From Kaistia adipata DSM 17808 (lineage in GTDB: Bacteria; Pseudomonadota; Alphaproteobacteria; Rhizobiales; Kaistiaceae): 64,000 nt of DNA. The notes below the pieces were generated by a model. It searched no databases and was not told the origin of the DNA. It saw only the letters and a list, made by a program, of their open reading frames with translations. Made by a program: the position numbers and the translations under genes. The stretch covers positions 1,064,217-1,128,216 of the forward strand of contig NZ_KE383991.1 in NCBI RefSeq assembly GCF_000423225.1, read 5' to 3'. Positions 1 to 7,618 of the stretch are shown piece after piece; position 1 is the first letter of the stretch; each line of letters opens with the position of its first letter.

Positions 1-692
1 ATCTCGACGAAGGTGACCTTGTCGGCGACGCCCGCCTCCTCGACCCGCCGTCGCGCGGTCGCGAGCTGGTCGGTCGAGACGTTGATGGCGGTGACCCTGG
101 CGCCGCAATGGACCGCGAGATAGATCGCGAGCGAGCCCCAGCCCGAGCCAATCTCGGCGACCGTCATGCCGGGCTCCAGCTTCAGCTTGGCGGCGATGTG
201 GCGGAGCTTGTTGATCTGCGCGCTCTCCAGATCCTCGTCGGGATGGCTGAAATAGGCGCAGGAATAGTTCATGCCCTTGTCGAGCCAGAGCCGGTAGAAG
301 GCCTCCGGCAGGTCGTAATGCGAGCGCGCATTGTCGGCGGCGACGCCGACGATATTCGCCTGGTGCCGCCGCTTCAGCATCTTCCACGCCTTGCGCAATG
401 ATCTCTGGATCGGATGCGCGGCGAGCCCGGTGCGGTTGACCGAGAAGAGCAGCAGCAGGTCATAGATCGAGCCGCCATGCTCGACCAGAAGCCGCCCATC
501 CATATAGGCCTCGGCGGACTTCAACTCGGGATTGAGGAAGATCTCCCGCTCGACCGCCTTGTCGGTAAAGCGGATCGTCACGTCCGGCCCGTCCTGTCCC
601 GAGCCGAAGACGTGGCGCGTCCCGGCATGGTCGAGAACGGTCAGCCGCCCGTTCCGGACGAACCGCTTCAAAAGATGAGACAGCAAGCGCAT
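1..692 (-). CDS. Cyclopropane-fatty-acyl-phospholipid synthase-like SAM methyltransferase (C-terminus beyond window)
   Basis: About 230 N-terminal residues are visible; the rest lies beyond base 1. The protein begins MRLLSHLLKRFVRNG. It carries the lead segment typical of this family (SAEAYMDGRLLVEHGGS) and then the AdoMet-binding glycine loop VAEIGSGWGSLA near residue 178. Members methylenate double bonds of membrane phospholipid acyl chains using S-adenosylmethionine, or act as related fatty-acid methyltransferases. The family call follows from the motifs; the exact product cannot be told because the catalytic half is missing. The start at 692 is the first ATG matching the family N-terminus. 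It is transcribed away from the amidohydrolase, leaving 473 bases between the two starts. Confidence 0.85.
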   Translation of the reverse strand, partial: MRLLSHLLKRFVRNGRLTVLDHAGTRHVFGSGQDGPDVTIRFTDKAVEREIFLNPELKSAEAYMDGRLLVEHGGSIYDLLLLFSVNRTGLAAHPIQRSLRKAWKMLKRRHQANIVGVAADNARSHYDLPEAFYRLWLDKGMNYSCAYFSHPDEDLESAQINKLRHIAAKLKLEPGMTVAEIGSGWGSLAIYLAVHCGARVTAINVSTDQLATARRRVEEAGVADKVTFVE

Positions 693-1165
693 GCGTGTTC
701 CCCCGTCCAGCCCGACGATGAAAGCGGCTGGAGCGGGATTGTGCAACCGGAAAGGCAAGAGGAACCGCACCGATTACGGGGCGTGGATCCTCGAACAACG
801 GTTTTGATTGCCGTATCAAACGTTTAACCAGGCGACGTCATCATCTGGAGTCTGCCCCCAGCAACTGCGACACGGTCGAACCGCGCCGATCGGCGTGCTT
901 CAGGCGGCCGTCCCAGATGGCCCGACATGCTCTGGCGGCGACACGGCCCCAGAGCGGAAAACGCCGCGCGTTGCCGTATTGGCCAGGCCGCCCATGCGGA
1001 GACCGGAACAATGCAACTCATCCAGCCGTCAGCATGGTTGTTCTGTCACTGTTGACGGAGCCGGCTTGAACCCTACCTTGCGCCTCAGGCCCAGCCCTGC
1101 GAACGCGTCATCCCGGATCAGACAACGGGAAACAACGGAGCGTCGGCGCCAGAGGAGGAACGCAG
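693..1165. other. Intergenic region between divergent genes, no convincing gene
   Basis: This stretch separates the divergent methyltransferase and amidohydrolase. Short open frames exist on both strands but none has family resemblance, a ribosome site or normal codon use. The features I can support are a LacI-like half-palindrome at 816-828 and the ribosome site AGGAGGAA at 1153-1160 that serves the downstream gene. Confidence 0.5.
816..828. promoter_or_regulatory. Candidate LacI-family operator (TCAAACGTTTAAC)
   Basis: The core AAACGTTT is a perfect palindrome with the central CG typical of LacI-family sites. It shares 12 of 14 bases with the perfect site at 6085-6098 in front of the RraA-family gene. 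It lies 124 bases upstream of the methyltransferase start and about 340 bases upstream of the amidohydrolase start. Binding by the LacI protein encoded at 4202 is an inference; a chance match is possible. Confidence 0.4.
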
Positions 1166-3289
1166 TTGATCGGCAATCTCGCGAAACGTCTCGGTCTGGC
1201 CGCCATGTTGTTGTTCTGTGCCGCGGGCGCATCGGCGCGGGAGACGGCTGAAACCATCTATATCGACGGTGACATACTGACGATGAAGGGCGATGCCCCG
1301 GCCTATGTCGAGGCGCTTGCAGTCAAGGACGGGAGGATCCTCTTCGCCGGCTCCCGCGACGAGGCTATGGCGATGGCCGACGGCACCACCCGACTCGTCG
1401 ATCTGGCCGGAAAGACCTTGATGCCGTCATTCATCGACGGCCATAGTCACTACATCAACTCGCTGCTTGTCGCCAATCAGGCCCAAGTCTATGCCCCGCC
1501 GTCAGGCAACGGCAAGGATGTTCCCAGTATCATCGCCGAGATTAGGCGCTTCGCGACAGAACGGAACATCCCGAAGGGCAAGTTGATCATGGCCTATGGC
1601 TATGACGATTCGGTCATGCCCGATGGCCGCCTGCTGACCCGCGACGACCTCGACGCGGCCTTCCCCGACAATCCGGTCCGCGTCGACCACGTCTCGATGC
1701 ACGGCGCGGTCATGAACAGCCTGGCGTTGGCGAAATACGGCATCAGCGCTGCGACGCCGACGCCGCCGGGCGGCGTGATCGTCCGCAAGCCGGGAACCGA
1801 GGAGCCCTGGGGGCTGATCATGGAGACGGCGTTCCTTCCGGTGATGGAGCGGGCGGAGCCGATGACCGCGGAGCAGGAGATCGAATGGAGCCGAGCCGGG
1901 CAGATGCTCTACGCCCAGGCCGGCATCACAACCGCACATGAGGGCGCGTCGCACCTTCCCCAGTTCGAGACCATGCGCCGTGCCAGCGAGGCTGGCGCCA
2001 ATATCATCGATATCGTCGCGTTCCCCTTCATCACGGACGTGGACAAGGTGCTGGCCGAGTTCCCGATCTCCGAATGGGGCAGCTATCACAATCGCTTCAA
2101 GGTCGGCGGCGTCAAGATCACGCTCGACGGTTCACCCCAAGGCAGAACCGCTTTCTTCACCACGCCCTATCTTCAAGGCGGTCCGGCGGGCGAGAAGGAC
2201 TGGTATGGCGAGCCGACGTTTCCGCAGGATCTGGCCAACAAGATGGTCAAGAAGGTCCACGATCTGGGCGTGCCGCTGATCATCCACACCAACGGCGACG
2301 CGGCGATTGACGCGTTCCTCGAAGCTTACAAACTTGCCCGCGCCGGTGACGATGGCAGGCCCTGGAATGTGACGACCATTCACACGCAGTTCCTTCGCAA
2401 AGACCAAATTCCGGCCTTTGTCCAAAACAATATCCGTCCTTCCTTCTACACGCTGCACACCTTCTACTTTGCCGACACCCACATCGCCAACCGCGGCGAG
2501 GCGCAAGGCAGCTATATCAGCCCGATGCGCGATGCGATCGACGCCGGGCTCCGACCGACGAACCACACCGATTTCGTCGTCGCGCCGCTTGACCAGATGA
2601 TGATGCTCTGGTCCGCAGTGAACCGGGAATCGCGAGCGGGACGCGAGGTCGGTCCCGACCAGCGCGTGACCGCGTTCGAAGGCCTCAAGACGATGACCGA
2701 GTGGGCAGCTGAGCAATATGGGGAGGAAGCCACCAAGGGAACGCTAGAGGCCGGCAAACTCGCCGATCTCGTCATCCTCGACGCCAATCCGCTGAAGGTG
2801 GATCCGAAGGCGATCCGTAACATCCACGTCGTCGAGACGATCAAGGAAGGCAGCACGATCTTCCCCGTGCCCGAGAGTGGGTTTCCGGCACCCAAGGCCC
2901 CATCGAACGCGGCAGCGACCTACGCTTGGTCGATAGAGGCCTGCGACTTCGCCGATGTGAACGCGGCCGCGAACAAGACCTGGACATTGACCGCACTGGC
3001 AGGCAGCGCCATCCAGGCGGCGGAGCCGCCGACAATGCGGTTCAGCCGCGGCAAGCTCTCGGTCTTCGGGGGCGTCAACCAGATCAGCGGCTCCTATGCC
3101 TTGGTGGACGATGCGGTCGTGATGGGTGAACTGGTCACGACAAGGAAAGCCGGCCCGGCGGAACTGATGAAACTCGAGGATCGCTTCACCAAGACGCTTG
3201 CCGCGGTGAACGGCTTCACTGTCGCCGGCGAAAAGCTCACACTCCTGACGGATGGCAAGGAAGTCGCCGATTTCCGATCGTCGGAGTGA
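1166..3289 (+). CDS. Exported amidohydrolase (YtcJ-like, amidohydrolase family 3) with C-terminal META/HslJ-like domain
   Basis: The 707-residue protein starts at a TTG placed 5 bases after AGGAGGAA. It opens with a signal peptide (basic n-region, hydrophobic stretch LAAMLLFCAAGASA). The body is a metal-dependent amidohydrolase of the YtcJ type: DGHSHYINS near residue 91, KITLDGSPQGR, HTNGDAAIDAF and NHTDFVVAPLD downstream. These enzymes hydrolyse amide or formamide bonds of small molecules; the substrate is unknown. After about residue 600 a META/HslJ-like domain follows (FGGVNQISGSY, then LEDRFTKTLAAVNGF and GEKLTLL). Fusion of these two domains is unusual. Codon use is looser than in neighbours and a broken transposase lies just downstream, which fits acquired DNA. 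The amidohydrolase call is strong, the META call moderate. Confidence 0.85.
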   Translation: MIGNLAKRLGLAAMLLFCAAGASARETAETIYIDGDILTMKGDAPAYVEALAVKDGRILFAGSRDEAMAMADGTTRLVDLAGKTLMPSFIDGHSHYINSLLVANQAQVYAPPSGNGKDVPSIIAEIRRFATERNIPKGKLIMAYGYDDSVMPDGRLLTRDDLDAAFPDNPVRVDHVSMHGAVMNSLALAKYGISAATPTPPGGVIVRKPGTEEPWGLIMETAFLPVMERAEPMTAEQEIEWSRAGQMLYAQAGITTAHEGASHLPQFETMRRASEAGANIIDIVAFPFITDVDKVLAEFPISEWGSYHNRFKVGGVKITLDGSPQGRTAFFTTPYLQGGPAGEKDWYGEPTFPQDLANKMVKKVHDLGVPLIIHTNGDAAIDAFLEAYKLARAGDDGRPWNVTTIHTQFLRKDQIPAFVQNNIRPSFYTLHTFYFADTHIANRGEAQGSYISPMRDAIDAGLRPTNHTDFVVAPLDQMMMLWSAVNRESRAGREVGPDQRVTAFEGLKTMTEWAAEQYGEEATKGTLEAGKLADLVILDANPLKVDPKAIRNIHVVETIKEGSTIFPVPESGFPAPKAPSNAAATYAWSIEACDFADVNAAANKTWTLTALAGSAIQAAEPPTMRFSRGKLSVFGGVNQISGSYALVDDAVVMGELVTTRKAGPAELMKLEDRFTKTLAAVNGFTVAGEKLTLLTDGKEVADFRSSE

Positions 3290-3594
3290 CCCCTTCGCTT
3301 GTCGTTTCGATTGGGCAAGCCATCCCGTGCGATCTGGCGAGATGCCAGCAATCCGGGCCCGGCTGCTTGGCTTGAGGCTCTCGTCCGTCCAACCTGTCGA
3401 ACGACGGCCCCGGGTCATTCTTCCGCCGCCCGCTCGCGGTCCATTCTGAACGCGCCCCATCGCGAAGGATGGCTTGGGAATGCTCTCCCCCTGCGCAGTC
3501 CATGTTTCGGACAGGCGGGAGAAACTGGCCTTGCCTGAACATGACGGGCCTATCGAATATCAACCTGAACGTATCCGACCCGAGTTCCCGCGCC
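3290..3594. other. Intergenic region before the IS remnant, nothing firm
   Basis: Only short unsupported open frames occur here. The composition is similar to the adjoining IS remnant, so some of it may be IS flank or decayed DNA, but I cannot recognise an end or a target duplication. Confidence 0.35.
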
Positions 3595-4155
3595 CTCACG
3601 ACGAGCCGCACGTTGAGAACCGCCGTTTGATCAGCGGGGCCATTCGCGTCATTCGCAACGGCCCGAGATGGCGGGATGCACCTGGATGTGTGGAGCACAA
3701 GACGCTCTGCAACCGCTTCATCCGCATCCTACCGTTTCGGAAGTAGAAGAGACGACCTGACCTCCAAGCTGCATGCGCTGTGCGAGGACAAGGGAAGACC
3801 GTTGTTCTGTATTGAACAAAGACAAGCTGTCTGATCATGTGGGAGCCAAGTTGATCTATGCGGCAATGCCGGATGCCAAGGCGCGGATCGGCGACACAGG
3901 CCATGACAGCGACGGGCTCCGCGCTGCGCCAAAAGCCAGCAAGGTCAGAGCCGGCGTCTCCTCCCTACCAAGCCGATCCACGCCGGGCAACTACTCCAAG
4001 ACCTTGTATGGGCAGCGACAAAGGATCGAGAGCATGTTCGTGACATTGATGAGCTGGCGACGCTTCGCGACCAGATAGGGCCAGCTTGCATATACTTCAT
4101 ATCCGCGATCTGCATCGCTGCCGTTATCATCCTTGGATTGATCAGTGAGTTCTGA
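3595..4155 (+). pseudogene. IS5-family (IS427-like) transposase remnant
   Basis: Pieces of an IS5-type transposase are readable in order but not in one frame. They are RRLISGAIRVIRNGPRWRD (typical N-terminal segment), DDLTSKLHALCEDKGRPL (middle), then DAKARIGDTGHDSDGLRAA, LYGQRQRIESMF and SWRRFATR. After an in-frame stop and a frame change comes the usual tail, FISAICIAAVII, ending at 4155. About 50 residues that should carry the first catalytic Asp are missing between the first two pieces. The element is therefore dead. I found no terminal repeats. It sits between the amidohydrolase and the LacI gene and marks an old insertion. Confidence 0.75.
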
Positions 4156-4201
4156 TTCAGGCCGTGTGCAACGGCTCGCCGCTGCCGGAGAATGACCAGA
4201 G

Positions 4202-5215
4202 ATGGCCAAACCCAACCTACACACCGTCGCGGCCCATGCCGGCGTCTCGATCGCCACGGTGTCGAAGGTCGTCAACGGCGTTCGCTACGGCATCGCGGAA
4301 GCGACGCTGCAGCGGGTCCTCGCCTCGATCAGCGAGCTCGGCTACCGGCCCAACCGCTCCGGCCGCGGCCTGCGCATGCTGCGCCGCTCGATCATCGGCA
4401 TGGCGATCGTCGACCCCTCGCCGACTTTCCTGGCCGATCCGTTCACCACCCATCTGGTGGCCGGCCTCTCCAATTATCTGAGCGATCGCGGCTTCGGCCT
4501 GCTGCTGCACGGCATCAAGCCGAAGCAGGTGGAAGCCTCCTTCCTGGTCAAGGAAAACGTCGTCGACGGGCTCTGCCTGATGCTGTCGGGGTCGGCCCAG
4601 CTGCGCCGGCAGAACACCAAGCTCTTCAGTACGCTGAGCCACCCAATGGTGGTGTTCCAGGACCGCGCCATCGACGGCATTCCCGACACCTGCTTCGTCA
4701 ACCAGGACGATGCGGGCGGCGCCGGCGCGCTGGCGGAGCTGGTGCTCGACAGGAAGCCGAGATCGGCCCTGATCGTCATTCCGGACATCTTCTGGCCGGC
4801 GATCGAGCTGCGCCTCGAGGCCTTCTGGCAGGCGATGAAGCAGGCCGGCGTCGCGGCCAAGATCATCCGCTGCGACGAAAGCAATCCGGCCTCGATCGCC
4901 CATGCGCTCGAGGACCAGTTCGAGAAGGCGGGCCTGCCGCAGGTGATCATCGGCGCCAACGACAAGATCGCGGTCGTCGCCCTGCACATCCTGGCAGAGC
5001 GTGGCGCGCGGGTTCCCGACGACGTCGCCGTCACCGGCTTCAACGCCTTCGCCTCGAACGACTATGCCGGCCTCGACCTGACCACGGCCCGTTCGCCTGC
5101 CTACGAGATGGGGGAACTCGGCGGCAAGCTGCTGCTCGAGCGGCTCGAGAACGGCCGCTTCGAGAAGCGGGAATACACGCTGCCCGTCAGCGTCGTGCCG
5201 GGCGCGACGGTCTAA
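4202..5215 (+). CDS. LacI-family transcriptional regulator
   Basis: The 337 residues show the LacI plan. An N-terminal helix-turn-helix (LHTVAAHAGVSIATVSKVVNG) and a hinge region (ELGYRPNRSGRGLR) are followed by a periplasmic-binding-protein-like effector domain ending with the usual DDVAVTGFNAFASNDYAGLDLTT segment. The hinge reads SGRGL where AARGL is usual, a small deviation. The gene converges on the RraA-family gene. A perfect palindrome GTTAAACGTTTAAC stands just upstream of that gene, so this protein probably represses it. The effector is unknown; a sugar or sugar acid is likely from the context. Confidence 0.9.
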   Translation: MAKPNLHTVAAHAGVSIATVSKVVNGVRYGIAEATLQRVLASISELGYRPNRSGRGLRMLRRSIIGMAIVDPSPTFLADPFTTHLVAGLSNYLSDRGFGLLLHGIKPKQVEASFLVKENVVDGLCLMLSGSAQLRRQNTKLFSTLSHPMVVFQDRAIDGIPDTCFVNQDDAGGAGALAELVLDRKPRSALIVIPDIFWPAIELRLEAFWQAMKQAGVAAKIIRCDESNPASIAHALEDQFEKAGLPQVIIGANDKIAVVALHILAERGARVPDDVAVTGFNAFASNDYAGLDLTTARSPAYEMGELGGKLLLERLENGRFEKREYTLPVSVVPGATV

Positions 5216-5395
5216 CGGCGCGCGAATGGTCGGAGCCGGCGCCGTGTGCCGGATCGTGGCAAGGATCAAAGCGGCAAGAGCCGCCCTGCGGCGGGCCGGA
5301 TCGCTATCGGACCGGCTCCGACGCCATGCAGGCGTTTCTCGCCGATCCGGCAGGGCATTCGTCGCGACGCCGGTGGCGCCGTCAGCGGGCCCGGT

Positions 5396-6067
5396 TCAGA
5401 GCACGCCGTACTTGGCGTAGACCTCGCCCAGCAGCAGCCCGTTCTCGAGTTCCTCGCGGGTCTTGTTCTCGCTGGTGACCTTCTTCAGCGCCGCCTCGAT
5501 GACCTGAGGCGCGATCTTCTGCGGCACCACGACGACGCCATCGACGTCACCGAAGATCAGGTCGCCGGAGGCGACGGAGACGCCGCCGCACTCGATCGGC
5601 AGGTCGCGCGCCATCATCTTGCCGCGACCGCGCGAGTCGAGCGGGCCGATGCCGCCGTGGAAGACCGGGAATTCGAGATTGCGGATGTGGCGCACGTCGC
5701 GGACGAGACCATCCGTGACGCAGCCGACGGCGCCGCGCTTGCGCGAGGCGGTGGTCAGCAGCTCGCCCCAGGGCGCGATCCGCGTCGTCGGGCCGTCGCA
5801 GCCGAGCACCGCGATGTCGTTCGGCTTCAGATCGTCGATCAGCGCGATCTCGATCTCGTAGGGGTTCTCGTCCTCGCGCACCGAATAGGTGTTCATGAAC
5901 AGCCCGGTGCGGGCGTAGCCGATCATCGTCAGACTGTCGTCGAGCGGCCGCACGAAGGGCAGCATCGCCTGGTGCGTCAGGCCGAAATCGTCGAGGACGT
6001 CGGACAGGACGGCCGAGTACAGGACCTTCTTCAGGGCATCCAAATCGAACTGGGCAGCGGACAACAA
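5396..6067 (-). CDS. RraA-family protein (HMG/CHA aldolase-like, demethylmenaquinone methyltransferase-like fold)
   Basis: The 223-residue protein has the RraA-family core: VLGCDGPTTRIAPWGELLT, then KRGAVGCVTDGLVRDV with the conserved G-x-x-x-D-G-x-x-R-D segment, and VFGDVDGVVVVP near the C-terminus. Relatives are class II pyruvate-type aldolases acting on 4-hydroxy-4-methyl-2-oxoglutarate or related oxoacids, or regulators of RNase E. In a sugar-acid setting a retro-aldol or decarboxylase role on an oxoacid is more likely than RNase control, but this is inference. It stands alone on the minus strand, convergent with the LacI gene, and has a LacI-type palindrome 18-31 bases before its ATG. 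Confidence 0.8.
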   Translation of the reverse strand: MLSAAQFDLDALKKVLYSAVLSDVLDDFGLTHQAMLPFVRPLDDSLTMIGYARTGLFMNTYSVREDENPYEIEIALIDDLKPNDIAVLGCDGPTTRIAPWGELLTTASRKRGAVGCVTDGLVRDVRHIRNLEFPVFHGGIGPLDSRGRGKMMARDLPIECGGVSVASGDLIFGDVDGVVVVPQKIAPQVIEAALKKVTSENKTREELENGLLLGEVYAKYGVL

Positions 6068-6084
6068 GCTTCTCCAACCTTGGT

Positions 6085-6098
6085 GTTAAACGTTTAAC
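6085..6098. promoter_or_regulatory. LacI-family operator GTTAAACGTTTAAC upstream of the RraA-family gene
   Basis: This is a perfect 14-bp palindrome with a central CG, the usual form of LacI-family operators. It lies just upstream of the RraA-family start (6067, minus strand), where a bound repressor would block transcription. The LacI gene at 4202 is the obvious candidate regulator. A related site lies at 816-828. Confidence 0.7.
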
Positions 6099-6376
6099 AA
6101 AACCGTAGAAGCGTTTTTTGCGGCCGTCAATAGAGCTTCGAATGGAAACGTGAGACGCCCGCCGGGCCCTCCCCTTCCGAGGCGTAAGCCAACGCGCCAC
6201 GCCCCTCCTGCCCCCAGATCCCGTCGTTACGCTCGACCGGCCGCGACGCGCGCGCCAAGGCGAGCCCTGGCCAGGCATGCGACCATGGAACGGATCGCCT
6301 CCGACTGCTTTGTGCTGGACAAGTCGTTTCAATCGGCCCAGACCAAAAGCCCGTTTCCGCTGAGGCCCCTCCCCCG

Positions 6377-7012
6377 ATGGATTTCGTTGCTGCCGAACTC
6401 GTTGCGCTGGCGACCGTCGTTCTCATCGACCTGGTGCTGGCGGGCGACAATGCCATCGTCGTCGGCATGGCGGCGGCCGGCCTGCCCAAGGATATCCGCA
6501 GCAAGGCGATCCTGGTCGGCATCGGCGCGGCGGCGGTGCTGCGCATCATCTTCGCCTTCTTCGCCACCAAGCTGCTCACCATCATCGGCCTGACGCTCGC
6601 CGGCGGCATCCTGCTGCTCTGGGTCTGCTGGAAGCTCTGGCGCGAGATCCGCTCCGACCGCGAGGCCGAGGGTGAGGCCGCCGCCGAGGCATTCGAGAAC
6701 GCCGGCCAGCCCGGCGGCAAGACGTTCAAGCAGGCGATCCTCCAGATCATCATCGCCGACGTCTCGATGTCGCTCGACAACGTGCTCGCCGTCGCCGGCA
6801 CGGCGCGCGAGCACACCTGGGTGCTGGTCGTCGGGCTGGTGCTGTCGGTGGCGCTGATGGGCGTCGCCGCCAATGTCGTCGCCCGCATCCTGAAGCGGAT
6901 GCCGTGGATCGCCTATGTCGGCCTCGCCGTCATCGCCTATGTCGCCTTCAAGATGATCTGGGACGGCGGGCTCGAAGTGTTCCACTTCGCCGCCGTGGCG
7001 GCCAAGAGTTGA
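6377..7012 (+). CDS. TerC-family integral membrane protein (YjbE-like)
   Basis: The 211-residue membrane protein has the two TerC signature segments with acidic residues inside the membrane: VLIDLVLAGDNAIVVGMA near residue 13 and ADVSMSLDNVLAVAG near residue 131. About six to seven hydrophobic segments are visible, with a charged Glu/Ala-rich loop in the middle. Family members are linked to manganese or calcium export and metal loading of secreted proteins; the cargo here is unknown. Its stop codon overlaps the probable TTG start of the following membrane gene, so the two are likely co-transcribed. Confidence 0.85.
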   Translation: MDFVAAELVALATVVLIDLVLAGDNAIVVGMAAAGLPKDIRSKAILVGIGAAAVLRIIFAFFATKLLTIIGLTLAGGILLLWVCWKLWREIRSDREAEGEAAAEAFENAGQPGGKTFKQAILQIIIADVSMSLDNVLAVAGTAREHTWVLVVGLVLSVALMGVAANVVARILKRMPWIAYVGLAVIAYVAFKMIWDGGLEVFHFAAVAAKS

Positions 7013-7593
7013 GCGCCGCGGCGCGCCGCATCGCTCCCCGCGCGCTCGCCGCCCTTCTCCTTGCCGCCCTTCTTTGGGGCATCGCCGAGGCGATCTATTT
7101 CTTCGTCGTCGCCGATGTGCTGCTGACCTTCATCACCGTCGCCTACGGGCTGCGAACCGGCCTCTACGCCGGCCTCGCCGCCGCCCTCGGCGCGACCTGC
7201 GGCGGCGTTCTGATGGCGCATCTCGCCGCGACCGATCCGGACCAGGCGATGGCGCTGCTGCGCAGCGTGCCCTTCGTCTCGGAGGCGATGATCGGCAAGG
7301 GTTTGGCCGGCATCGCCGGAGGCGACTGGCCGCTCGCCATGCTCCGCGGCTCGCTCACCGGCATTCCCTACAAGGTCTATGCGGTCGGCGCCGGTCGCGA
7401 GGGCATCGACGCGCTCGCCTTCGCCGCCGTTTCGGTCCCGGTTCGCCTGTCCCGCTTCGTCATCGCCACGAGCTTGGTGGCCGGACTGAACGCATGGCTG
7501 CGGCCGCGCCTTGCCCTGCGCGGCCGCATGATGCTGATGGCGACGTTCTGGCTGGTCTTCTACGGCGAGTTCTGGCTGCGCTGGTCGAGCTGA
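7009..7593 (+). CDS. Small integral membrane protein, DedA/VTT-like fold suspected
   Basis: The frame has no ATG near its beginning. The best start is the TTG at 7009, whose last bases overlap the TGA of the TerC gene; it gives 194 residues. Hydrophobic segments occur near residues 10-30, 35-62, 130-155 and 165-190. The middle segment GLYAGLAAALGATCGGVLMAHL and the later GIPYKVYAVGAG resemble the loops of DedA/SNARE-associated membrane proteins, but the match is weak. Function unknown. Translational coupling to TerC suggests a joint role in metal or membrane homeostasis. Confidence 0.6.
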   Translation: MSAAARRIAPRALAALLLAALLWGIAEAIYFFVVADVLLTFITVAYGLRTGLYAGLAAALGATCGGVLMAHLAATDPDQAMALLRSVPFVSEAMIGKGLAGIAGGDWPLAMLRGSLTGIPYKVYAVGAGREGIDALAFAAVSVPVRLSRFVIATSLVAGLNAWLRPRLALRGRMMLMATFWLVFYGEFWLRWSS

Positions 7594-7618
7594 CGCTACG
7601 CCGCCAGCGCCGGACCCT

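Noticed and set aside
3490-3620. A minus-strand stretch reading like part of an FAD-binding reductase (SDTFRLIFDRPVMFRQGQF)
   Set aside because: The similarity covers about 30 residues only, has no glycine-rich or other required motif, and lies next to an IS remnant. Probably chance.
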